NCBI GenBank assembly: GCA_038330085.1
Contig: JBBQNP010000225.1
Coordinates: 1 to 5,167 of the forward strand
Direction: 5' to 3'
Origin: JAEUIA01 sp038330085
GTDB taxonomy: Bacteria; Planctomycetota; UBA1135; GCA-002686595
Length of the DNA stretch: 5,167 bases
The notes under the pieces are model-generated. The model was given only the letters and a program-made list of their open reading frames with translations. It did not search any database and was not told where the DNA came from. Both the position numbers and the translations under genes were made by a program. Below, piece by piece: positions 1 to 5,167 of this stretch. Positions within the stretch are counted from its first letter, which is position 1; every line of letters begins with the position of its first letter.

Positions 1-2071
1 CGATCTCCCTGGCGGTGTCTTCCGAGTGCCACTTCCCATTGGACAGTTCCGTCCCCAGGAACTCCGACCCCTGCCGCTCCGCATAGTTGATCGGCCCGAT
101 CTTCTCGCTCATCCCGAGCTCCGTCACCATCGCCCGCGCGATCTCCGTCGCACGACGAATGTCATCGCTCGCACCCGCCGAGATGTCGCCGACGAACTCG
201 GCCTCCGCGACCCTCCCGCCGAAAGCCACCGCCAACTGCCCGACCATCCGGCGCTTCTGCATGTGGTAGCTCTCCTTGTCGGGCACCATGAACGTGGCAC
301 CCAGAGCCCTACCACGCGGCACGATCGTGACCTTCGTCGGAGCGTCGACATCCGTGATCGCCGACGCCACCACCGCGTGCCCGGCTTCGTGCACGGCCGT
401 GATGCGGCGATCCTCTTCCTCGATCTTGCGCGACTTTTTCTGGCGGCCATACCGCACCTTGTCGCGCGATTCCTCGAGGTGCTCCTGGCTGACTTCGTCC
501 TTCTTCTGGAGCGCCGCCATGATCGCGGCCTCGTTGATGATGGCCGCCAGATCCGCGCCTGAACACCCCGGCGTAGAGCGTGCCAACGCGGCCAGATCCA
601 CATCCGTTCCGGCCTTCACCTTCTTCAGGTGCACGCGCAGGATCTCCTCGCGGCCGCGCACGTCGGGCGAGTCGATCACGACCTCCCTGTCGAACCTGCC
701 CGGGCGCAACAGCGCCGGATCGAGCACGTCAGGCCGGTTCGTAGCGGCCACCACGATGATGCCTTCGTCCGTGCCGAATCCATCCATCTCGACCAGTATT
801 GCGTTCAGCGTCTGCTCGCGTTCGTCGTGACCGCCGCCCAACCCTGAACCACGACGCCGACCGACAGCGTCGATTTCATCCAAGAAGATGATGCAGGGCG
901 AGTTCTCGCGCGCCTGCTTGAACAAGTCGCGCACGCGGCTCGCACCGACGCCGACGAACATCTCGACGAAGTCCGACCCTGAGATCGAGAAGAACGGCAC
1001 CTCGGCCTCGCCCGCGATCGCCTTCGCGAGCAGCGTCTTGCCGCAACCCGGCGCACCGACCAACAACACGCCGCGCGGAATCCTGCCGCCGACGCGCGTG
1101 AACCGCCCCGGGTTCTTCAGGAACTCGACGATCTCGCGCACTTCGTCCTTGGCCTCGTCCGCACCCGCGACGTCGTCGAACGTGACGTTGGTGTGGTTTT
1201 CCTTGCTGTAGAGCTGCGCGCGCGAGCGACCGAAGCTCATCACGCCGCCCGCCGCACCCTGGTTGCGCATCTGGCGCATGAAGATCAGGAACACGACGAA
1301 GATCAGGAGCCATGGACCCCAGATGAACAGAGCACTCGTGAGCATCGAGTTCTCGGGCGCCCACATCGAGCCCTTGTCCTTGCCCAGGTCGAACGCGTAC
1401 GTCTGCAGCGGAACCTTGGCGGAGTTCAGGAGCGCGATCGTCGCGCCGAGGTCCGACACCTCCCTGACGTCGAGCCAGATCAGCCCCGAGCTGGAGGGCA
1501 GATAGAACGGCGCCTCCTCGGTCGCGCTCTTTTCCTTCCAGGCCGAGAGCGGACGCGCGGCCACTTCGATCTGCAGACGGTCCTGCTGCAACGTCGCGGT
1601 CTTCGTCTCCGCCAGGAGGCCGGCCTCGCCGTCCTTCGCGACGGTGGGCATCGACTCGGTCGCGGTCTCGCCCTTCCACACCAGCTGCCGCGCGGTCAGC
1701 GGCGTGTACCAGCCTTCTTCGATCGCGCGCTTGAGGTCAGCAGGCTTGACGGGGTGGTAGGGAGCCTGCGCCTTGATCTGCTGGAACTCGCCCTCGTTCA
1801 GCCTCACGTCGGCGAAGCGCACGCTGAAGGGCTTGTTGTTCTTGAGCGTGCCCTCGATCTCGTTCGAACCTTCGAGCCGCTGCGCGTCGATCTCGCCGGT
1901 GTAGAGCAGCCACTTGTACTTGTCCTGGCTGAGCTCCTCGCGCGATTGGATGGCCTGCTTCCCGCCGTAGACGAGGAAGATCGCCACCAGGACGAAGAGG
2001 AACAGCGCGAAGGACCCGAACGAGCGGGTCTTCTTCGACTTGTCGGATTGGGGCGTTTTCTGTTCAGCCAT
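1..2071 (-). CDS. ftsH: ATP-dependent zinc metalloprotease FtsH (C-terminus off the window)
   Basis: FtsH is a hexameric inner-membrane AAA+ protease that extracts and degrades membrane proteins and short-lived cytosolic regulators. The 690 visible residues show a transmembrane helix at about 18-36, a periplasmic domain at about 37-245, a second helix at about 246-265 and the FxDVAG entry to the AAA module near 298. Walker A is GAPGCGKT (339-346), the pore loop FVGVG (372-376) and Walker B IIFLDE (394-399). The second region of homology carries arginine fingers R459 and R462 in RPGRFDR. The zinc site is HEAGH (561-565), with D637 in the ASDDI motif as likely third ligand. About 100 C-terminal residues are missing, judging from the family. 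The periplasmic domain is much longer than the roughly 75 residues of E. coli FtsH. The ATG at 2071 lacks a clear Shine-Dalgarno; an in-frame ATG at 2113 would add 14 residues. Identity is certain; the start is not. Confidence 0.97.
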   Translation of the reverse strand, partial: MAEQKTPQSDKSKKTRSFGSFALFLFVLVAIFLVYGGKQAIQSREELSQDKYKWLLYTGEIDAQRLEGSNEIEGTLKNNKPFSVRFADVRLNEGEFQQIKAQAPYHPVKPADLKRAIEEGWYTPLTARQLVWKGETATESMPTVAKDGEAGLLAETKTATLQQDRLQIEVAARPLSAWKEKSATEEAPFYLPSSSGLIWLDVREVSDLGATIALLNSAKVPLQTYAFDLGKDKGSMWAPENSMLTSALFIWGPWLLIFVVFLIFMRQMRNQGAAGGVMSFGRSRAQLYSKENHTNVTFDDVAGADEAKDEVREIVEFLKNPGRFTRVGGRIPRGVLLVGAPGCGKTLLAKAIAGEAEVPFFSISGSDFVEMFVGVGASRVRDLFKQARENSPCIIFLDEIDAVGRRRGSGLGGGHDEREQTLNAILVEMDGFGTDEGIIVVAATNRPDVLDPALLRPGRFDREVVIDSPDVRGREEILRVHLKKVKAGTDVDLAALARSTPGCSGADLAAIINEAAIMAALQKKDEVSQEHLEESRDKVRYGRQKKSRKIEEEDRRITAVHEAGHAVVASAITDVDAPTKVTIVPRGRALGATFMVPDKESYHMQKRRMVGQLAVAFGGRVAEAEFVGDISAGASDDIRRATEIARAMVTELGMSEKIGPINYAERQGSEFLGTELSNGKWHSEDTAREI

Positions 2072-2127
2072 GAGGGTTCTATCGACGTCTCGGGCGCGCT
2101 CCTGCAGGCGCATCCGGCGTGGACCGC

Positions 2128-2140
2128 TCCATAAAATAGG
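2128..2140 (-). promoter_or_regulatory. Candidate -10 region upstream of ftsH
   Basis: On the minus strand CCTATTTTATGG sits about 60 bases upstream of the ftsH ATG. TATTTT matches TATAAT at four of six positions and is the only AT-rich run in the gap. At the usual spacing the upstream bases (near CCCGCA) do not resemble a -35 box. This may be an alternative-sigma promoter, or just a random AT patch. Confidence 0.22.
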
Positions 2141-2181
2141 AATTGCCGGGGCGGGTGCGGGATTCCATCTCGAAATTGCCC

Positions 2182-2226
2182 CTCCGGACCACTTGCCTGG
2201 AGCGCTGTGCCGTGCAGGAACACGGC
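2182..2226 (-). terminator. Two adjacent hairpins downstream of lptE, possible weak terminator
   Basis: Read on the minus strand, GCCGTG and CACGGC pair around a 6-base loop (2226-2209), 36 bases after the lptE stop. A second stem with CTCC and GGAG plus a GG/CC pair and one bulged base follows at 2202-2182. After it comes GGGCAATTTCG, which is a poor U-tract. The stems are short, so termination would be partial at most; no energy was calculated. Confidence 0.3.
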
Positions 2227-2261
2227 GCTTTGCAGACACCCATGCCGGTGGGGCGCTCTAC

Positions 2262-2762
2262 CTAGTCCACCGGGGCGAACAGGTCCAGCACGAGCTGATC
2301 GGCGATGTGGCGCAGATCGCGATCGCGCGCATGAGCCTCGTTCGACTGCTCGTCGAGCACGAACCCGATCCAGGCCCCGGCGATCTTGGGCGGACCCAGC
2401 GCGCGCCCGCTGCGGCGGTCGATCAGGCTGGCCTCGGCCTCGATGTACACACCCGTCTCGAGCTGCTTGTTCTCGTCGCTGCGGACGCCCCCGCGACGCC
2501 GGTACTGGCGCAGGGTTCCGCGGATGATGACCTCGGCCTGCGAGGGGTCCTCGAGCGGCGCGTCGGTCAGGTCGCGCACGGCTCGCGTGATCTGATCGTG
2601 GAGGGGCCGCTCGACGTCGCGCTCGTGCGAATCGTTGCCGAAGATCTCCACGCCGATGCTCGCGTGCTTGTCGGCCACGCGCAGTCCGGTCTCGTAGCCA
2701 CACGATGCGAGGAGTCCCGTCGCGAGCGTTCCTGCCAGGAGGAAAAGATGGACCGGGCTCAA
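2262..2762 (-). CDS. lptE: LptE-family LPS-assembly lipoprotein
   Basis: This is a 166-residue lipoprotein resembling LptE, the outer-membrane lipoprotein that plugs the LptD barrel and helps insert lipopolysaccharide in the outer leaflet. The N-terminus has a hydrophobic stretch (about residues 6-19) and a lipobox LASC with the acylated cysteine at 21, followed at once by GYE, as in the CGY/CGF start of mature LptE proteins. The rest fits the family's small alpha/beta fold: a strand IGVEIFGN, a helix RPLHDQITRAVRDL, a strand AEVIIRGTL, an arginine-rich turn, and a strand with RRSGRALG. The TTG start is chosen because it gives a textbook lipoprotein signal, overlaps the upstream stop codon, and has a GGGAG Shine-Dalgarno 7 bases upstream. 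The open frame extends far upstream, but that part is antisense-like arginine-rich noise over the neighbouring gene. Length is close to the family norm. Family assignment is by motif and layout, not alignment. Confidence 0.82.
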   Translation of the reverse strand: MSPVHLFLLAGTLATGLLASCGYETGLRVADKHASIGVEIFGNDSHERDVERPLHDQITRAVRDLTDAPLEDPSQAEVIIRGTLRQYRRRGGVRSDENKQLETGVYIEAEASLIDRRSGRALGPPKIAGAWIGFVLDEQSNEAHARDRDLRHIADQLVLDLFAPVD

Positions 2763-4051
2763 GGCTTGGCTCCCGGGGGTGCTGGTTGTGCGGGAGCCGG
2801 CGTAGCGGGAATCGCGACCGGAACTGCCGTGTTCGGGATCGCCGGCGGCGGCGCGGGCGGCAGTCCGTCGAGCCAGGTCTGGATGTCCTTCATGCGCACT
2901 TCGTCGCCGGCATCCTTGGCTTCCTCCAGCGCACGTTCGGCGTGGCGGTGCGCGCCGAACGGGTTGTCGACGCGCTCGTAGAAGTGCGAGACGATCATGT
3001 CGTTGTCGGACAACCTCCGCAGAGCGTCGCCCAGGTCGATGCGCACCTTGGGCTCGAGCACCGTGCCCGAGAACATCGTGAGCCACTCTTCGAGCTCGCC
3101 CCGGGCTTGGTAGATCGCATCGCGGTCGTACTCGGGGCTCTTGATCGAGAGCAACCGCAGGTGGGGGACCTGGGCTTGCGCCTGGACGCGCAACGGGCTC
3201 CCCGGGTGGTTGAGCACGAGCTGTTGCGCGCGCTGGACCGAGAGATCCCATTCGCCGTCGTACTCGTAGCGCTGCGAGAGAGAGCGATACGCCTCGTCGC
3301 CGCGCTTCGCCCAAGGCGCGTTCAAGATCACGTACTCGAGGATCGCGATGCCCTCGTCGCGGTGGGTGAAGAACCCGAGGAAGCCGGGGCCGTCCTGGAT
3401 CGCCACGAGCCCCACGTCGCACATGATGTCGGCCGCGCGCTGGCGCTCGAAGTGCAGCGGGAACTTCGTGTCGAGCAGCTTGAGCACGCGGTAGGCGTCG
3501 ACACCTTCGTCCTGCTTCAGGTAGAGCTCGGCCGAGGCGAGCCCGGCTTCCACGGCGATCTCGCGCGGCAGGTCGAGCTCGACCATGTCGGCCAGCGCGT
3601 CGGCGCCGTCTTCGTCGTGCGACAGCACGTCGATGCGCCGCTGCGAGGCTTTCTCGAGGAGGGCCTGTACTTCCTGGCGCGTCTCGACGGGCAACCCGGT
3701 CGCCTTCGATGCGGCGCGCATCCAGTCCATGGCCGTCGCGGTGTCGTCGCGCGACAGCGCGTCGTTCGCCTTCGTGATGGCGCCGGGAACTTGGTCGGCG
3801 TCGAGCGAGGAGGGGATGTGGTTGGGGCTGAGCGGAACCCAGCCCGGGATCGATGCGCACGCGCTCAGCGCGAGCGTGATCACCACAAGCGTGATCAGCG
3901 GGGGCCCTAGCTTGCGCAGCGGGGTGCCTAGCTTGCGCAGCGGTGTTACTGCACAGCGGAGGACGGAGTCGCAGACGATCGAACGCAGCCCGCTCGTGTC
4001 ACGTCGGACCGCGCGGCGCTCAGCGCTGGTGTGGGTCTGGAATCGGCTCAA
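2759..4051 (-). CDS. BamD-like outer-membrane assembly lipoprotein with helical (TPR-type) repeats
   Basis: From the TTG at 4051 this gene encodes 430 residues. A hydrophobic segment (about 50-62) leads to a lipobox LSAC with cysteine 65, so the mature protein should be a lipoprotein of about 366 residues. Helical hairpin repeats follow, with TPR-like spacing (for example 183-196, 234-262, 268-300). Residues 313-360 resemble the last part of BamD: a helix ending in a short acidic loop, a helix with ALRRLSDND, then IVSHFYERVDNPFGA, comparable to the VAxYYxxRGAxxAA stretch of BamD. BamD is the essential lipoprotein of the BAM complex that inserts beta-barrels. The tail (398-430) is rich in proline and alanine. 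It is longer than E. coli BamD (about 245 residues). The TTG overlaps the recO stop, but it leaves 64 residues before the lipid cysteine, too long for a normal signal, so the true start may lie downstream, such as a CTG at 3919. It could instead be a general TPR lipoprotein. Confidence 0.72.
   Translation of the reverse strand: MSRFQTHTSAERRAVRRDTSGLRSIVCDSVLRCAVTPLRKLGTPLRKLGPPLITLVVITLALSACASIPGWVPLSPNHIPSSLDADQVPGAITKANDALSRDDTATAMDWMRAASKATGLPVETRQEVQALLEKASQRRIDVLSHDEDGADALADMVELDLPREIAVEAGLASAELYLKQDEGVDAYRVLKLLDTKFPLHFERQRAADIMCDVGLVAIQDGPGFLGFFTHRDEGIAILEYVILNAPWAKRGDEAYRSLSQRYEYDGEWDLSVQRAQQLVLNHPGSPLRVQAQAQVPHLRLLSIKSPEYDRDAIYQARGELEEWLTMFSGTVLEPKVRIDLGDALRRLSDNDMIVSHFYERVDNPFGAHRHAERALEEAKDAGDEVRMKDIQTWLDGLPPAPPPAIPNTAVPVAIPATPAPAQPAPPGAKP
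2770..2774 (-). promoter_or_regulatory. Ribosome binding site of lptE
   Basis: On the minus strand GGGAG lies 7 bases upstream of the TTG at 2762, inside the last codons of the BamD-like gene. It is the best Shine-Dalgarno match at any start in the window, and it decides the non-ATG start of lptE. Confidence 0.7.
3905..3946 (-). repeat. 21-base tandem duplication at the start of the BamD-like gene
   Basis: Two direct copies of a 21-base unit, 3905-3925 and 3926-3946, match at 19 of 21 positions by eye. In the gene's frame each copy encodes TPLRKLG, placing two basic clusters just before the hydrophobic core of the lipoprotein signal. A third, degenerate trace (PPL) follows. The unit length is a multiple of three, so the duplication keeps the frame. 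It duplicates the positively charged n-region and the CTG codons that are possible starts. Confidence 0.85.
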
Positions 4052-4890
4052 GGTCGGATCCGTGGTGTGCGTGCAAGCGCGGCTGCGTTGCGGTTGGGAA
4101 CGGAGAGGAACGCGCGCTGGCTGCGCGGGCGCGTCTCGAGGTGGTAGTCCAGGAAGCGCCCGACGAAATCGCGCACGCGCTCGACTCGCTGCTCCTCGAG
4201 TTGCTCTCCAGGCGAGATCGTAGCGTCCGCCTGCGCGAGGCGCTGACCGTCTTCGAGCACGGCTGTCGGAAGTGTCCCGACTCGGCGACCCGACGCGCGC
4301 GCTTCTTCCGCACAGCGCCGGCACAACCGGCCGCCCGCACCGGCGGAGAATGCCGCGCGCTCTTCCGGGCGGCGCAGCACCGGCGGCGCGGGACCGCCGC
4401 AAGCCGCGCACTCGACGAGGGCCGGCGCGAGGCCCAGGTGCGCGAGAAAAGCCAGCTCGAAGCGCACGAGGACCGTCGCCGGCGAGTGATCATGCCGCTC
4501 GAGGGCGTCGAGTGCGGAGGTCGCCAGCACGAAGAGACCGGTGTCGCTCTTGTCGTGGCGCGCCGCGAGATCCGAGAGCTCGAGGACGGTGACGCCCGCG
4601 CGGAACGCAGCGATGTCGGTGCGCATGGATCGACGCCGGACCGCGATGGATCCGGCGCGCAGGTTCTGCAGCTCGCGCCGCGGGGACGGATCCCATTCGA
4701 GCTCGAGCTCGTCGAAGAGATCGAGCACCGCGAAGTAGCGCGAGGTGGTCCGGTACGCGCCGCGCGCGAGGAAGTGCACGCGTCCGTGCGTGCGCGTCAG
4801 CGCGTGCACGACGAGCGACGACTCGCTCCACGGATAGCGTGTGAGGCACAGCGCACGGTCGGTGACGACACTCACGCGACCATCGTACAT
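4048..4890 (-). CDS. recO: DNA repair protein RecO
   Basis: RecO is the recombination mediator that anneals single strands and, with RecR, helps load RecA on SSB-coated DNA at gaps. The predicted product is 280 residues, close to the usual 230-270. The N-terminal OB-fold region (about 7-85) has the family pattern: a strand leading into RYPWSESS, then THGRVHFLARGAYR, corresponding to the GExD and HGKxxxxAKGAR region of other RecO proteins. A helical C-terminal domain holds a zinc-binding set, CAAC (C161, C164) and CRRC (C190, C193), found in many but not all RecO proteins. The LERH and VRFELAFLAHLGLAP helix just before the first cysteine pair is also typical. The ATG at 4890 is used here, although an AGGTGG directly abuts it. 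A GTG at 4875 would trim five residues and also fits the family. The stop overlaps the next gene's TTG. Confidence 0.9.
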   Translation of the reverse strand: MYDGRVSVVTDRALCLTRYPWSESSLVVHALTRTHGRVHFLARGAYRTTSRYFAVLDLFDELELEWDPSPRRELQNLRAGSIAVRRRSMRTDIAAFRAGVTVLELSDLAARHDKSDTGLFVLATSALDALERHDHSPATVLVRFELAFLAHLGLAPALVECAACGGPAPPVLRRPEERAAFSAGAGGRLCRRCAEEARASGRRVGTLPTAVLEDGQRLAQADATISPGEQLEEQRVERVRDFVGRFLDYHLETRPRSQRAFLSVPNRNAAALARTPRIRP

Positions 4891-4893
4891 CCA

Positions 4894-4920
4894 CCTGGTA
4901 CGTGCCCGGCACGGTACAGG
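4894..4920. repeat. Imperfect 27-base inverted repeat between the CorC/HlyC-like gene and recO
   Basis: Two 13-base arms flank a central C at 4907. They match at 10 of 13 positions by eye; the inner GTGCC/GGCAC and outer CCTG/CAGG parts are perfect and three bases in between do not pair. It fills much of the 42-base gap and ends 4 bases before the recO ATG. There is no T-run after it on the minus strand, so it is not a classic intrinsic terminator. It could be a protein-binding operator, a hairpin in the recO leader, or chance in GC-rich DNA. Confidence 0.45.
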
Positions 4921-4932
4921 CGGGCGCGTGTC

Positions 4933-5167
4933 TCACGCCGGTCTTGCGAACGCGTGCTCGGGTGACGGTCGGATCAGCACCTTGAGCACGCGCCGGTCGC
5001 TCGCGTCCGCGACGACGAACTCCTGTCCGCCGGACTGGAACGACTCGCCGCGCTTGGGGAAACGGCCCATCTCCGACAGCACGAACCCCGCCAGCGTCTC
5101 GTAGTCCTCGCCCTCGGGGATGCCGACTTCGAGCTCCTCGTTGACCTCGGACACATGCAACGACGCG
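4933..5167 (-). CDS. CorC/HlyC-family membrane protein, C-terminal end only
   Basis: Only the last 77 residues are in the window; the frame is open to the right edge. They match the C-terminal transporter-associated (CorC_HlyC) domain of hemolysin-C/CorC proteins. The hallmarks are the acidic stretch EVNEELEVGIPEGEDYETLAGFVL-type segment with the conserved YETLAGFVL core, then LSEMGRFPKRGE (family: lgriPkxGe), then a QEFVVADASDRRVLKVLI strand pair. Full-length members have an N-terminal CNNM/DUF21 membrane domain or none, then two CBS domains and this domain, and are linked to magnesium or cobalt efflux. Which subtype this is cannot be told here. The first methionine-like codon in the window (TTG at 5160) is internal, not a start. 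The gene ends 42 bases before recO in the same orientation. Confidence 0.85.
   Translation of the reverse strand, partial: ASLHVSEVNEELEVGIPEGEDYETLAGFVLSEMGRFPKRGESFQSGGQEFVVADASDRRVLKVLIRPSPEHAFARPA

Larger units (their letters stand above)
2072..2261. other. 190-base gap between lptE and ftsH
   Basis: This is the largest non-coding stretch. It contains two small hairpins just after lptE, an AT-rich island (about 2130-2139) in otherwise GC-rich DNA, and a 17-codon open frame (2132-2079) ending 7 bases before the ftsH ATG. No tRNA or known RNA fold is visible. It probably separates the lptE transcript from an ftsH promoter, but no convincing -35/-10 pair could be found by eye. Confidence 0.6.

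Noticed and set aside
124..1679. Minus-strand frames of 83-267 codons inside ftsH (124-603, 309-566, 805-1056, 876-1679)
   Set aside because: These are alternative frames of the FtsH ATPase and protease domains, whose true frame shows every catalytic motif.
2763..3860. Upstream extension of the lptE frame as a fusion protein
   Set aside because: The extension is arginine-rich shadow of the BamD-like gene. The TTG at 2762 has a Shine-Dalgarno and yields a proper lipoprotein signal.
2705..3910. Plus-strand open frame of 401 codons, with similar long plus frames at 1193-2134, 2040-2981 and 3943-4965
   Set aside because: They lie antisense to recognised genes with clear motifs. Their products are arginine-, histidine- and leucine-rich without domains, as expected for the reverse frame of GC-rich coding DNA.
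4052..4411. Start of the BamD-like gene at an ATG at 4411 inside recO
   Set aside because: It would overlap conserved recO, including its zinc-binding region, and adds arginine-rich noise far before the lipobox.
4020..4936. Other minus-strand frames over recO (4020-4493, 4490-4936)
   Set aside because: They are out of frame with recO, lack family motifs and have shadow-like composition.

Overview
The window is a GC-rich bacterial chromosomal segment with every supported gene on the minus strand, so the genes are read from right to left. The long plus-strand open frames are antisense shadows of these genes. The content is ordinary Gram-negative housekeeping: a CorC/HlyC-type membrane protein (only the C-terminal end is present), the recombination mediator RecO, a BamD-like lipoprotein, an LptE-family lipoprotein, and the membrane AAA+ zinc protease FtsH (C-terminus off the left edge). 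Two lipoproteins of outer-membrane assembly imply a diderm organism. High GC, TTG starts, an LptE family protein and a long-headed FtsH would suit Planctomycetota or a related deep diderm lineage, but that placement is inference and could be wrong.

Layout, right to left. Bases 5167-4933 hold the last 77 residues of the CorC/HlyC-like protein. A 42-base gap with a 27-base inverted repeat precedes recO (4890-4048). The BamD-like gene opens at a TTG that overlaps the recO stop (TTGA) and runs to 2759. lptE opens at a second TTG overlapping that gene's stop in the same TTGA arrangement, and ends at 2262. A 190-base gap, the only sizeable non-coding stretch, holds two small hairpins and an AT-rich island. 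ftsH then runs from 2071 off the left edge.

The recO, BamD-like and lptE genes look like one translationally coupled unit. The BamD-like protein and LptE would act in outer-membrane beta-barrel insertion and lipopolysaccharide delivery. ftsH may be read through from them or have its own promoter. In E. coli FtsH controls lipopolysaccharide synthesis by degrading LpxC, so its position next to lptE is suggestive, though nothing here proves a link.

I see no RNA gene, mobile element, CRISPR array or clearly new system. The points most worth a second look are the roughly 210-residue periplasmic domain of FtsH, the unclear start and 21-base tandem duplication at the signal peptide of the BamD-like gene, the paired TTGA junctions, and the structure of the two intergenic gaps.
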